From an uncultured Gammaproteobacteria bacterium (GTDB lineage Bacteria > Pseudomonadota > Gammaproteobacteria > Arenicellales > Poriferihabitantaceae), in contig CAMYNW010000023.1 in NCBI GenBank assembly GCA_947259885.1, positions 61,775 through 125,774 of the forward strand: 64,000 nucleotides of DNA, given 5' to 3'. Made by a program: the position numbers and the translations under genes. Below are positions 1 through 9,502 of the stretch, one piece after another (within the stretch, counting starts at the first letter, position 1; every line of letters begins with the position of its first letter). The notes under the pieces were generated by a model, which was not told the origin of the DNA, ran no database searches, and worked only from the letters and a program-made list of their open reading frames with translations.

Positions 1-1
1 A

Positions 2-115
2 TGCTTAACGGGCCTGATTACGCTGGGGTTCAATGAAGTGATCTGCTACTATCCTGCGTGGAGGTTGGCTCTAATGCGGCTGAGTACCATCCAAGCTAGT
101 GCCGCAAAACTGTAG
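2..115 (+). other. Possible 3' end of a gene cut by the window edge
   Basis: A frame open from the left edge encodes 37 residues, rich in Leu/Ile and ending in QASAAKL, before a TAG at 113-115. It could be the C-terminus of a membrane or metabolic protein, but the stretch is too short to identify and chance cannot be excluded. From 116 to 270 I see no gene, only the leader of the kinase gene. Confidence 0.25.
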
Positions 116-270
116 GAAATATCTTAAGCTAACAATAAGCACAGTCCAGTTCGTCGAATTCGAATGCGTCATTGCTGCACTAAGTGCTCTGTGAAAAACT
201 ACCTGAGGTATCCAAATACCAACGGTATTGGGTATGATCGGAACATGCATAGATTGCTGTCAATATAAAT

Positions 271-1266
271 GTGGAGATGGGGATTTTTAATAAAAAGCCG
301 CTGAAGCACCCTGATCAGAATGAGGCTGCGAACGCGGAGAAGGAAGATACTCGACGCCATCCGATACTAGCTGGGGAAAGCATTGAAAACTACCTGGTCG
401 AGGGAGTAATCGGCGGCGGCGGATTCAGTATCGTTTACCGCGCGTTCGACGCAACCCTTGGAGAAAGCGTAGTACTTAAGGAGTATTTCCCAAACCTTCT
501 GGCGATCCGGGATGAAGGCAACGCAATTAAACCGATTAGTCCGAAGAAAAAATCCGCATTTGACGTGGGTATGCAGCAGTTTTTCGCCGAAGCGCATGCG
601 CTATCGAAGATCTCACACCCCCACGTCATCAATATCATCAATGTGTTTCGCAGTAACAATACCGCTTATTTGGTGTCAAAGCTGCAACCGGGGAAAGATC
701 TAAGGTGGATGATCAAACGCTGTCAGGGTGATCTTGATCAGAATTTTATTCAAAAAGTGATGCCGCCGGTTATATCAGGTGTGGATATGCTGCATGAGAG
801 CGGCATACTGCATCTCGATATCAAACCCGCAAATATTCTTTTACGCGCCGCGGGTGGGCCATTGTTGCTGGACTTTGGTGCCAGCAAAACAATGAGTCGA
901 CAGGAGAGGTTCAGTAGTTTCCAGACTTTGACTCCGGGATTCGCACCACCTGAACAGCATCATAAGCGTGAACTTGGGCCGGGTTCGGATATCTATGCTC
1001 TAGGTGCCACTATTTACGCTTGCGTCACCGGTAAGCCGCCCCCCACGTCCCTCAAACGCGAACAAAAGGAAAACGAGCTGAAACTAAAGGGGGCGGATAA
1101 GAACGTTTCTCTATCGGTGATCGAGGCACTTAAATGGGCCCTGGAACTCGACATCGATAACCGACCCCAAACTATTTCTGAATTTGCCAATCTGTTACTT
1201 CAGGACTCCGAATGGGGGTCGTTTGATGCCTTTCAGGATCAGCTGCTCAAAGACTTAGATTCCTGA
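271..1266 (+). CDS. Serine/threonine protein kinase (Hanks type)
   Basis: Cytoplasmic eukaryotic-like protein kinase of 331 aa that would transfer phosphate from ATP to Ser/Thr of unknown targets. Visible motifs: glycine loop GGGGFSIVY (48-56), ATP-binding Lys70 in VVLKEYF, catalytic loop HLDIKPANILL (181-191, with HLD in place of the usual HRD), DFG at 201-203, APPEQ in the APE position (about 226-230) and GSDIYALG in subdomain IX. There is no transmembrane or sensor domain after the kinase fold, so it is a minimal soluble kinase. The start is GTG at 271; ATG at 277 is equally possible. No phosphatase or FHA partner is adjacent, so the substrate is unknown. It converges on the amidase gene with only 3 bp between stops. 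Confidence 0.9.
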   Translation: MEMGIFNKKPLKHPDQNEAANAEKEDTRRHPILAGESIENYLVEGVIGGGGFSIVYRAFDATLGESVVLKEYFPNLLAIRDEGNAIKPISPKKKSAFDVGMQQFFAEAHALSKISHPHVINIINVFRSNNTAYLVSKLQPGKDLRWMIKRCQGDLDQNFIQKVMPPVISGVDMLHESGILHLDIKPANILLRAAGGPLLLDFGASKTMSRQERFSSFQTLTPGFAPPEQHHKRELGPGSDIYALGATIYACVTGKPPPTSLKREQKENELKLKGADKNVSLSVIEALKWALELDIDNRPQTISEFANLLLQDSEWGSFDAFQDQLLKDLDS

Positions 1267-1269
1267 GAC

Positions 1270-2115
1270 TTAGATTCCCGAGTTTTCTTGCCGTCGAACC
1301 CCGGTCATGGTCCCTTCCGGCAGTGCTTCGACTGCCTTGCGATCTTGTTCCGGTTGGTTAACGCGTAGTTGCAAACGCCGGTAGTCAAAACCCGCCTCAA
1401 CCGTCGGCTTCACTACGCGAAAGAATGGAGAAACGTCGAAATCCCGAGGCGTGAACAGGCTGTGATGACGGATATGCAGTATTTCCTTTTCAATGTACCA
1501 GTCCTTTGAGTGAGGCTGAGATGATTCTATCTTTGGCAGTATCGGATATCCGATTGACTGAAAAGACTTTGCAATCAATGTCGAGCAAATAGCGCGAGAC
1601 GGGTCGCCACTGCCCAATGCAATCATGCGACGTCTGAACCTGGCTGGTACTGGAGGTGTGGGAAGCAGGTAGCGGGCAAGGTCAAGAACATGTTTAAGAT
1701 CGTAGTCTTTGCCGATCCCTGCAACCATTAGGTTCACCAACCTATCCCGGTCTTCGTCAATGAGATTTACCGGCCTGCATATCCGAGTATTCAAGTTGTA
1801 GTAGCGAGAGAGCGGTGATGCAATGACTCCTTTTCCTAACTCCGCCTCAATCAGCGGACATGGTTCCCCGTCATCGGTGATGACGCCAGTTTGATCGCCG
1901 GCATAGAAAGCGGCGTGAGACCAGGTCGACTGGGTCAGGTATTTAATCGCATTACTGATTCGAGTGTCTCCCTCCACCAGTAACACATCCCCTGGTACAA
2001 GGTAGTGCATCAGTCGTGGAGACTCGTGGCTTGAAAAGCTCGAGTAACATTTAATAGTTTTGGTCAGGTAATTTGCGAGGCCCTTGCCGATAAGCCTGCG
2101 GATCTTAGTCAGCAT
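1270..2115 (-). CDS. YiiX/YebB-like permuted papain-fold hydrolase (C92/NlpC-P60 group)
   Basis: 281 aa. The order of catalytic elements is that of the circularly permuted NlpC/P60-like families: the His motif STWSHAAFY (His67) comes first, and the nucleophile motif SRAICSTLIAKSF (Cys177) follows more than 100 residues later. Such proteins are thiol hydrolases (amidases or lipases) acting on cell-wall peptides or lipids; the substrate here cannot be read from sequence. A PGDVLLVEG segment at 41-49 is the usual start of the domain. There is no clear signal peptide. It is the last gene of a minus-strand run with the 40-residue membrane peptide, the BON-like protein and the acyltransferase. Confidence 0.75.
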   Translation of the reverse strand: MLTKIRRLIGKGLANYLTKTIKCYSSFSSHESPRLMHYLVPGDVLLVEGDTRISNAIKYLTQSTWSHAAFYAGDQTGVITDDGEPCPLIEAELGKGVIASPLSRYYNLNTRICRPVNLIDEDRDRLVNLMVAGIGKDYDLKHVLDLARYLLPTPPVPARFRRRMIALGSGDPSRAICSTLIAKSFQSIGYPILPKIESSQPHSKDWYIEKEILHIRHHSLFTPRDFDVSPFFRVVKPTVEAGFDYRRLQLRVNQPEQDRKAVEALPEGTMTGVRRQENSGI

Positions 2116-2148
2116 CTGCTCAGCACTCCGCTGCGAAAAATAAAACGG

Positions 2149-2271
2149 TTAAGATTTGACCTGTCGCTTTTGATTTCGTTCACGTATACCGCGCGTTACC
2201 CAGCCAAGAACGAAGCCGGCAACAGCCATAATCACCAACCCTGCTGCTATTTCACCCATTAAGAAAAACAT
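2149..2271 (-). CDS. 40-aa single-span membrane peptide
   Basis: A short frame in the gap between the amidase and the BON-like gene. It starts with ATG at 2271 and encodes MFFLMGEIAAGLVIMAVAGF followed by VLGWVTRGIRERNQKRQVKS. A 20-residue hydrophobic helix precedes a strongly basic tail, which by the positive-inside rule would be cytoplasmic. It lies 9 bp after the upstream stop in the same direction, as expected for an operon member. Family unknown. The clean amphipathic layout and position support a real gene, but no homology is visible to me. Confidence 0.55.
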   Translation of the reverse strand: MFFLMGEIAAGLVIMAVAGFVLGWVTRGIRERNQKRQVKS

Positions 2272-2280
2272 GATTCAATT

Positions 2281-3753
2281 CTAGTTTATTGGTGTTATAC
2301 CTTGGGCACCCTGGAACGATGTGCCGGCAATGGTCAGCCAGTTTGTAAACTGCATGTCCGGAAACACTGATTCCAAGGCTCGGGTCACCGATTGTTGCTC
2401 GGCCCAACTCGACACCTGTCCGCTCACAAACACACCATCATCTGCTACCGTCAGCCCGAAAACTGTTCGTGGCATTTGCTTAAGAATTGACCACTGCTCC
2501 AGCCAGGGTGTGAAAGCGATGTTGGGCTCAATATTGATGAAATCCTCCACCTGGTCAACCCCCAGGGATTGCTGCAAAGCAGTAAGCAGGTTTTCACGAC
2601 TGCGATGATTTGGCAGCCGGCCGCTTACTATTGCTTGTTTGCTATCACGAAATAATGAAATTTCAGGCGCGCGGTCCGCAGCATCGATAAAAACTTGGTT
2701 ATCTGTGGATTGGGATAAACCAGCCTGTTCAATAGCCAAGATGATCCTGCCTAAACTTTGTGCAGTATCGACCCGACCCCAAATCACCAGCCCATCAGAA
2801 CTGGTTTCCAGCCGCAGATCATGTACCTGATCGAGGGCGGGGATCAGGTTCGCGATGTTGGATAACAGTTCTGATTGTTTAATCGTGTCGTCAATTTTTA
2901 AGCGTTTGTTAATATCTTGGTCACCGGTATCAGCAACGAGCAAACCAAACCCGCTTTCCAGCTGGCCCCCTGTATGCATATCGGCTACCCGGGCAGTTAT
3001 TGCCGCTCCATTCCACCCCGCAATCAAGGAAAGACTAGGGTGGCCCGGTTCTACTGGAGTGCGGATTTGATAATCTATGCGAATTGCGGGGTCTAGGCTC
3101 GCCGGGAATCCATACCTGACCCTCTGGGCAAGTGGATGGGAATCAGCCAAACCATCGACCAAAAGAGCGTCGCGCCAGCCGTGCAGATCATACTCCCGCA
3201 GTTTTGTAAGGGTGCTAAGAGCCTGCTCCAGTCCATCCAGCCAAAGAGGTCGACCAAGTCGGTCATCGATCTGAATCCGATCACGCAATCCGATGCCGGG
3301 GTAGGCCCGTTGAACTGACCGGACGACAATGTCGAGATCATTACCGGATAGTTTGCCGCGCATATCAATTTTATCGACGGAAAGGCTAATATGAATTTCC
3401 GCGGATGGTAGTGGTTGTTCATCAAGTTCGTTGACCACTTGTCGAACCCCAGGCAGGTTTCGAATTCCGCGCATTTCCCGATTTAGATCAAGCCCAGGTT
3501 CCACCGTGCCACGCATCACCACATTTCTGCCATCCACAATTACCAGTGGTCGAGCCCAAGGACGTGATTCAAACACACCGTCTATGCGATCACTGATTTC
3601 CGAAGGAATTCGCTGAAGGTAGAAACTAGTAAAAGCAATTAAAAGCCCCGTCATTGCCACTGACCCCCAGTAAACCGCTTTTTGCATTGCCTGTTTGGGC
3701 GGCAGCGATTCAAATTCTGACCAATGCTGGCGAGTCCAGTTAACTAATCTCAT
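2281..3753 (-). CDS. Membrane-anchored BON-domain-like protein
   Basis: 490 aa with one N-terminal transmembrane helix (about residues 30-47, SVAMTGLLIAFTSFYLQ) and a long periplasmic part. The latter has several beta-alpha units of the BON type: VIVDGRNVVMRGTVEPG with GIRNLPGVRQVVNELD, SSDGLVIWGRVDTAQ, SKQAIVSGRLP and VADDGVFVSGQVSSWAEQQ. BON domains occur in OmpA-like porins and envelope-stress proteins and bind lipid or peptidoglycan. There is no OmpA domain at the C-terminus. Its start overlaps the stop of the acyltransferase by 4 bp (ATGA), showing translational coupling. Confidence 0.6.
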   Translation of the reverse strand: MRLVNWTRQHWSEFESLPPKQAMQKAVYWGSVAMTGLLIAFTSFYLQRIPSEISDRIDGVFESRPWARPLVIVDGRNVVMRGTVEPGLDLNREMRGIRNLPGVRQVVNELDEQPLPSAEIHISLSVDKIDMRGKLSGNDLDIVVRSVQRAYPGIGLRDRIQIDDRLGRPLWLDGLEQALSTLTKLREYDLHGWRDALLVDGLADSHPLAQRVRYGFPASLDPAIRIDYQIRTPVEPGHPSLSLIAGWNGAAITARVADMHTGGQLESGFGLLVADTGDQDINKRLKIDDTIKQSELLSNIANLIPALDQVHDLRLETSSDGLVIWGRVDTAQSLGRIILAIEQAGLSQSTDNQVFIDAADRAPEISLFRDSKQAIVSGRLPNHRSRENLLTALQQSLGVDQVEDFINIEPNIAFTPWLEQWSILKQMPRTVFGLTVADDGVFVSGQVSSWAEQQSVTRALESVFPDMQFTNWLTIAGTSFQGAQGITPIN

Positions 3754-4907
3754 AAAATTACTGACTCGGATTGGGTCGAACGCTGATAGGGTGAATGCGC
3801 CTGCACGGCACGCATATACCCTCTGACACCGGACTGTTCCCTTTGAACGAACTCGGCAATTGCCTGACGAAAAGGTCGGCCGGCAATCCAGTGCAGAGAA
3901 CGGGTTTCAGTAGGAACAAAACCTCGGGCAATCTTATGTTCGCCCTGGGCGCCAGGGTCGAATCGTTGCAGTTTTCTTTCAAGGCAATAATCAATTCCCT
4001 GGTAGTAACACACCTCGAAGTGAAGACTGTCTATATAGCCGTCGCAACCCCAGTGACGTCCGTACAGAGTTTTATCATCGGCATACATTAAAGCGCCGGC
4101 GATGCTGTTTTGGCCGTCGTCTACAAGGATCAACAGAATCTGGTCTGGCAAACTTGATGCAATGTCGAGAAAGAAATCGATATTAAAGGCCGGTGCGCCG
4201 TATTTTCGGTCATAAATTTTGCGATAGAGTTTGGTAAAATCCCGCCAATCCTGCTCGTTGGCCTGGTGACCATCCAGAGTTCGAATATTGACCCCGGAGT
4301 CTTTCACTTTACGCCGTTCCTGGCGAATATTTTTTCTTTTCTTTGATCTTAGAGTCGACAAAAATTGATCGAAATGAACGTAATCTTTGTTGTACCAGTG
4401 AAACTGGCAGTCAATCCGTGTCAACGCTTGGTCCTGATTGAGCAGATTATAGTCATCCGGTTTTATAAACAGAGAATGTATTCCGCTGAATTCTCCTTGG
4501 CGCATAACCTGCTTAGCCCCGGACAGCAGCGTTCGGGCAATTTTCGCCCGGTTTCCTGGATCCGCAAGAAAACGTTGCCCGGTCGCTGGAGTAAACGGCA
4601 CAGCGTTAACCAGTTTAGGGTAATACTGTATGCCTGCACGGTGATAGGCGTCAGCCCAGGCATGGTCAAAAACGAACTCTCCCCAGGAGTTGTGTTTCTC
4701 ATACATCGGCATCGCGCCAAGCAGCTGACCGCCGTCGTCATAGCAGGCAACGTGCCGTGGGATCCAGCCTGAATGTTCTCCGACACATTGATGCCGCTCC
4801 ATGGCAGCGAGAAACTCATGTCGCAGGAACGGGTAATTGTCAATCACCAACGCATTCCATTGGTCTCGGTTTATGTCGTCGATTCGTGAGTGGAGTTTTA
4901 TTTTCAC
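3750..4907 (-). CDS. GNAT/FemAB-like N-acyltransferase (COG3146, former DUF482)
   Basis: 385 aa, the usual size for this proteobacterial family of predicted acyltransferases. Recognisable pieces are the N-terminal PFLRHEFLAAME, the PMYEKHNSWGEFVFDHAWADAYHR block (about 68-91), LRSKKRKNIRQERRKV in the middle, and YGRHWGCDGYIDSLHFEVCYYQGIDY followed by RFDPGAQGEHKIARGF near the C-terminus, which forms the acyl-CoA side of the GNAT fold. The acceptor is not known for this family. First gene of the minus-strand operon that continues into the BON-like protein. Confidence 0.8.
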   Translation of the reverse strand: MKIKLHSRIDDINRDQWNALVIDNYPFLRHEFLAAMERHQCVGEHSGWIPRHVACYDDGGQLLGAMPMYEKHNSWGEFVFDHAWADAYHRAGIQYYPKLVNAVPFTPATGQRFLADPGNRAKIARTLLSGAKQVMRQGEFSGIHSLFIKPDDYNLLNQDQALTRIDCQFHWYNKDYVHFDQFLSTLRSKKRKNIRQERRKVKDSGVNIRTLDGHQANEQDWRDFTKLYRKIYDRKYGAPAFNIDFFLDIASSLPDQILLILVDDGQNSIAGALMYADDKTLYGRHWGCDGYIDSLHFEVCYYQGIDYCLERKLQRFDPGAQGEHKIARGFVPTETRSLHWIAGRPFRQAIAEFVQREQSGVRGYMRAVQAHSPYQRSTQSESVIL

Positions 4908-5027
4908 CTCGATATTTTACCAATCTAATATGAAGAAAAAGCGAATTAGCGAATGCAGGGAAGCAAGACACTAAAAAGACGACATACTATAATGGCAAAG
5001 AGCATGAATTAATCACTGGAGAGAGTG

Positions 5028-6458
5028 ATGCCAAGGTTTTGTACATTTCTGATTGTCCCCACTTGTTTACTGGCGCTGTCCGGTTGTGCCACCAATCCGG
5101 TCACCGGTGAAGCCGACTTCGTATTAATGAGTGAACAACAGGAGATCCAGCTCGGGCATCAGACCCATACCGATGTCATGAAGCAATACCAGGAGTATAA
5201 CGCCCCGGAACTGCAGGCTCTTGTTAACGATCTTGGTCAAGAACTCGCAGCGCAAAGCCACCGAAGTCACTTGAACTACACATTCACTCTGCTGGATTCG
5301 CCCCAGGTCAACGCCTTTGCGACGCCAGGTGGTTACGTTTACATCACTCGCGGCATCCTCGCCTACATGAACAACGAAGAACAGCTTGCGGGCGTATTAG
5401 GACATGAACTCGGCCACGTTACCGCGCGCCACAGCGTACGCCAGCACAGTGCCCAGACCACCGCTGGCCTATTCACCATGATCGCCGCAATGGCCACCGG
5501 TAGCAAGAATGTTGGGCAGGTTACAGGACAATTTGGCCAGGCATTTGTGAGTGGTTACGGGCGCAGCCACGAACTGGAGGCCGACCGGCTTGGCGCAGAA
5601 TATCTCGCGGGGATCGGGTATGACCCAGAAATGATGCTGGGCGTGGTGGGAATTTTAAAGGACCAGGAGGAGTTTGAGCGTCAACGGGCGCAGGAGGAAG
5701 ATCGCGAACCGCGCACCTATCATGGTGTGTTTTCTACTCACCCACGCAATGATCAACGCTTGCAAGAAGTAATCCGGGCGGCCGAGAAATTTAAGAACCC
5801 TGATGCCCGTTATAGCAATTCAGATAAGTTTCTTCGCATGCTCGATGGTGTGACATTTGGCAACAGCGAAGACCAAGGTGTCACACGCGGCAATCAGTTT
5901 TATCATAAGCCCCTTGATCTAACCATCGAGTTTCCAGATAAATGGCGGATCGACAATCAACCGACCCAACTGGTTGCACTCAATCCGGAACAAAACAGTG
6001 CGCTTCTAATTCGTCTCGGTAAAGCAGGAGATGCCTCTTCCCCGGATCAATTTCTTCGCCAAAACTTTAAGGATCTGCAGAAACTGGAGCGAATCGATGG
6101 CAAAAGCGCTGCTGGAATTACCCAAGGTACGACACCGTTTGGACAGGTTCCAGTTAGAGTTGCCGCGGTGTTTCATGATGACAAGGTGTTGGTAATTAAT
6201 GGCTTTGGCAAGGGTGGGCCGCCAGATCGGGCGTTTTTCGACACCGTGCAAAGTGTTCGAAAACTTGAACCAAATGAACGCAAACTCGCGAGTAGTCAAA
6301 AGCTAAAAGTCGTGCGGGCCAAGCAAGGAGAAACTTTTGCCAATCTGGCGCAGCAATTGGGTTTGGAACAATATGGCGAGGAAAATCTGCGGCTGCTCAA
6401 TGGCATGTATCCTGATGGAGAGCCTGAACCCGGACAATTAATCAAAATCATTCGGTAA
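5028..6458 (+). CDS. M48-family metalloprotease lipoprotein (BepA/LoiP-like)
   Basis: 476 aa. A lipoprotein signal ends in LALSGC (Cys at about residue 20), so the protein should be lipid-anchored facing the periplasm. The zinc site HELGH (about 126-130) and the third ligand in ELEADRLGAEYL identify a gluzincin of family M48. These proteases degrade or help assemble misfolded outer-membrane proteins. The C-terminal 50 residues (VVRAKQGETFANLAQQLG to EPGQLIKIIR) resemble a LysM module, rather than the TPR tail of BepA. ATG 5028 has GGAGAG four bases upstream; GTG 5025 sits too close to that site. Confidence 0.88.
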   Translation: MPRFCTFLIVPTCLLALSGCATNPVTGEADFVLMSEQQEIQLGHQTHTDVMKQYQEYNAPELQALVNDLGQELAAQSHRSHLNYTFTLLDSPQVNAFATPGGYVYITRGILAYMNNEEQLAGVLGHELGHVTARHSVRQHSAQTTAGLFTMIAAMATGSKNVGQVTGQFGQAFVSGYGRSHELEADRLGAEYLAGIGYDPEMMLGVVGILKDQEEFERQRAQEEDREPRTYHGVFSTHPRNDQRLQEVIRAAEKFKNPDARYSNSDKFLRMLDGVTFGNSEDQGVTRGNQFYHKPLDLTIEFPDKWRIDNQPTQLVALNPEQNSALLIRLGKAGDASSPDQFLRQNFKDLQKLERIDGKSAAGITQGTTPFGQVPVRVAAVFHDDKVLVINGFGKGGPPDRAFFDTVQSVRKLEPNERKLASSQKLKVVRAKQGETFANLAQQLGLEQYGEENLRLLNGMYPDGEPEPGQLIKIIR

Positions 6459-6565
6459 TCTGCCATGCTTTGCGGATCGGTGCAAAGCGCTGCCAAGCAT
6501 ATGATGAACTTGCGTTGTGACTGATCACTGAAAAACCAAACTGATTCCTGTCAGCCTCTGATTTA

Positions 6566-9406
6566 ATGCACCCCCAATCCACCCTTCCGTTTGATAGGTC
6601 CGGAATTGCGCCAGAATTGTTGCCAAACTTTCAGCATAACTGGGAGCGATTCTGTGAAGTCGCTGACCAGGTCGCGGTTGAAATCGTTAGTCAACGCAAG
6701 GAGCTGCCGATTGTATGGTGCGCCAGTGACTTTGTGTCGAGCTGGTGTATCCGTCATCCAAATAGTCTGGTTGACCTGGTCACTAAATCTGAACTCGACC
6801 AGGTACCTCAAGACACCTTCTTTGCCAGTGCATTAACTGACCTTTTGATTGACTGCGTTGACGAAGTCGGTCTAGACAAAAACCTGAGGCTGTTTCGACA
6901 ACGGCAGATGGTGCGTTTAGCCTGGCAGGATCTGGCTGGTGTTGCACAGCTGGAACAGACCATGGAGGCGGTCTCCGCCCTGGCCGAGGCGTCCATTGAA
7001 GCCGCATTGAATTGTCATTATGAGTGGTTATCAACGCGATTTGGAACTCCCAGGAATGAGCATGGTGAGCAAGTAAGAATGGTGGTTCTTGGGCTTGGAA
7101 AATTAGGCGGCCGAGAGCTCAACTACTCTTCCGATATTGATCTTATGTATGTGTATGATGAGGCCGGTAACACGGACGGCGAGCGCAGCCTTAGTAATCA
7201 GGAATTTTTTATCAAACTCGGCCGTAAATTAACCGGGGCATTGGACAGGATCGATAAAGATGGGTTCGTATTCCGCACCGATCTGCGTCTTCGCCCCAAC
7301 GGAGACAGCGGACCGCTGGTGTTGTCGTTCGCGGCAATGGAACACTACTATCAGACTCATGGACGTAACTGGGAACGCTATGCCCTGATCAAAGCCCGGG
7401 TGGTGGCAGGTGATCGAGATAGTGGTGAGCAATTGCTGTCGATGCTTAAACCATTTGTTTATCGTAAATATCTGGACTTTTCAGCTTTCGATTCAATCCG
7501 AGAAATGAAAACACTGATTGAGCGTCAGCTGGAATCGGGTGGCAACCAGGGAGACGTGAAACTTGGACGAGGCGGTATACGCGAGATTGAATTTCTGGTG
7601 CAAAACCAACAGCTGATTCGAGGTGGACGGGAAAGAATGTTGCAAACTAGTTCACTGTATCGCGCGATGCATCAGATGGTCAAACTTGGGGTCTTGGATA
7701 AGGCCGCCCACGATCAATTATTGAAAGCATACCGGTTCTTGCGCAATGTGGAGCACCGTCTACAGATGGTGGCGGACAGACAAACGCAACGTCTACCTCA
7801 GGATTCCACTGAACAGGCGCGCCTGGCCCGGGCCATGGGATATTCAGGTTGGGATCAATTTGTCAAAATTCTTGATCAGCACCGCGACAATGTTCATCAC
7901 TTATTCGGCGAAGTATTAGAAACCCCAGATAAGCCGGCGGATGATACGGCGCTTTCTAAATTGGTGGCGTTATGGCAGGGGCAGCTGAACCCATCACAAG
8001 CGAGTGAAGAACTCGCCAAGGCAGGCTTTAGCCGGCCTGACGGCATTCCAGGATTACTTGAGCAGTTTCGGGCAGGGAGTTTATATCTGGCCTTTTCGAG
8101 TATTGAGCGCGATCGTCTTGATCGATTGATGCCTCTGGCGCTCATGCAGGCAGGTATTCATGTCGAAGCCGAAAGAGCAATTTCATCGTTCATTTCCGTG
8201 GTTGAGGCAATTGGTCGTCGTTCTGTTTACTTAAGTCTGTTGATCGAAAACCCGATCGCACTCAAGCAATTATTGCATTTGTGCGCAGCCAGTCCCTGGA
8301 TTTCGCGGCACATCGGTCAGCACCCCGTAGTGTTGGATGAGTTATTGCAGCCCATTGCGGGAATTGAAGGGCGCACCCGCGAACAGATTTCCTTTGAGCT
8401 TGATCACAGGCTGGGCCAGGTTGAGGCAGGAGACGTCGAAGCGCAGATGAATGCATTGCGTGAGTTTTATCATGCACAGGTGCTGCGAATTGCGGCCGCG
8501 GATGTACGTGGGCAGATCGATGGTGACCAGGTTCAACAAGGCTTGACTCGGCTTGCAGAGGTGATTTTGAACCAAGTGCTTCAGGATGCCATTGCGGCAA
8601 TACAACAAAAAAAAGGCCCGCCTCCCGGTGACGTGGGCATAATCGCTTACGGCAAGTTTGCTGGAGAAGAGCTGGGCTATCACTCTGACCTGGATATTGT
8701 CGTATGCTTCGAGCCCGCACAGTCATCGTCTCCAACCGATGCGGAATATTATTTCAGCAGAGTTGGGCAGCGTCTGATCAATCTGCTTACTACTCGTACT
8801 CCGGCGGGTACGTTATATGAATTGGATATGCGGCTTCGGCCAAGCGGCCGCAGTGGCACGTTAGTGACTTCGTTCAAGGCATTTGAGGAGTATCAGAATA
8901 AAAATGCGTGGACTTGGGAGCATCAGGCACTGGTGCGCGCACGCGTGGTAGCGGGTGCTCCCAGTCTCACTGAATGTTTTGAGGGTATACGTCGACGGGT
9001 CCTTTGCAGTCATCGACCAAGACCGGCTTTACAGAAGGAGGTAATCGAAATGCGTCAGCGTATGGTACAAGCCAACAGCAAGTCTGATCTGGATCACTAC
9101 GATATCAAGCTCGACTATGGCGGCATAGTAGATATTGAATTTTTAGTTCAGTACCTGGTTTTAGCGCATGCCGAGGATCATCCTGAAATAGTTGAACCAC
9201 GAAATACCCGGCAGATCATAATGACCCTTGCCAAGCAGGGGCTGCTCAATGTTGATCAGGCAAAACAATTGATGGAGACTTATCGGCAGTTTCTGTGGCG
9301 TTCACTGGAGCTCAAACTTATGGACCGCCAGGAGGTGATTCCACAGCAAGAACTGGAAGCTGAACGAGAGCAAGTCAAGAAATTATGGCAGGCGACTTTC
9401 GGTTGA
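6566..9406 (+). CDS. glnE: Bifunctional glutamine synthetase adenylyltransferase/adenylyl-removing enzyme
   Basis: 946 aa, full length. GlnE attaches and removes AMP on glutamine synthetase in response to PII and glutamine. Both nucleotidyltransferase halves are present: LGKLGGRELNYSSDIDLMY (about 173-191, adenylyl-removing half) and AYGKFAGEELGYHSDLDIVV (about 692-711, adenylyltransferase half), each with the paired acidic residues DID/DLD. The linkers LGRGGIREIEFLVQ and LDYGGIVDIEFLVQYLV are also typical. It is followed by ilvE and waaF, an order familiar from Pseudomonas. Confidence 0.97.
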   Translation: MHPQSTLPFDRSGIAPELLPNFQHNWERFCEVADQVAVEIVSQRKELPIVWCASDFVSSWCIRHPNSLVDLVTKSELDQVPQDTFFASALTDLLIDCVDEVGLDKNLRLFRQRQMVRLAWQDLAGVAQLEQTMEAVSALAEASIEAALNCHYEWLSTRFGTPRNEHGEQVRMVVLGLGKLGGRELNYSSDIDLMYVYDEAGNTDGERSLSNQEFFIKLGRKLTGALDRIDKDGFVFRTDLRLRPNGDSGPLVLSFAAMEHYYQTHGRNWERYALIKARVVAGDRDSGEQLLSMLKPFVYRKYLDFSAFDSIREMKTLIERQLESGGNQGDVKLGRGGIREIEFLVQNQQLIRGGRERMLQTSSLYRAMHQMVKLGVLDKAAHDQLLKAYRFLRNVEHRLQMVADRQTQRLPQDSTEQARLARAMGYSGWDQFVKILDQHRDNVHHLFGEVLETPDKPADDTALSKLVALWQGQLNPSQASEELAKAGFSRPDGIPGLLEQFRAGSLYLAFSSIERDRLDRLMPLALMQAGIHVEAERAISSFISVVEAIGRRSVYLSLLIENPIALKQLLHLCAASPWISRHIGQHPVVLDELLQPIAGIEGRTREQISFELDHRLGQVEAGDVEAQMNALREFYHAQVLRIAAADVRGQIDGDQVQQGLTRLAEVILNQVLQDAIAAIQQKKGPPPGDVGIIAYGKFAGEELGYHSDLDIVVCFEPAQSSSPTDAEYYFSRVGQRLINLLTTRTPAGTLYELDMRLRPSGRSGTLVTSFKAFEEYQNKNAWTWEHQALVRARVVAGAPSLTECFEGIRRRVLCSHRPRPALQKEVIEMRQRMVQANSKSDLDHYDIKLDYGGIVDIEFLVQYLVLAHAEDHPEIVEPRNTRQIIMTLAKQGLLNVDQAKQLMETYRQFLWRSLELKLMDRQEVIPQQELEAEREQVKKLWQATFG

Positions 9407-9502
9407 CAAGTGCACTCCTGTGAATTAATAGTAGATTTAATTTCCAATGTCCGGAAAAGCTGTCTATCCCGGGCCTGAGTAACAGAATTCGGAGCTTTTG
9501 TA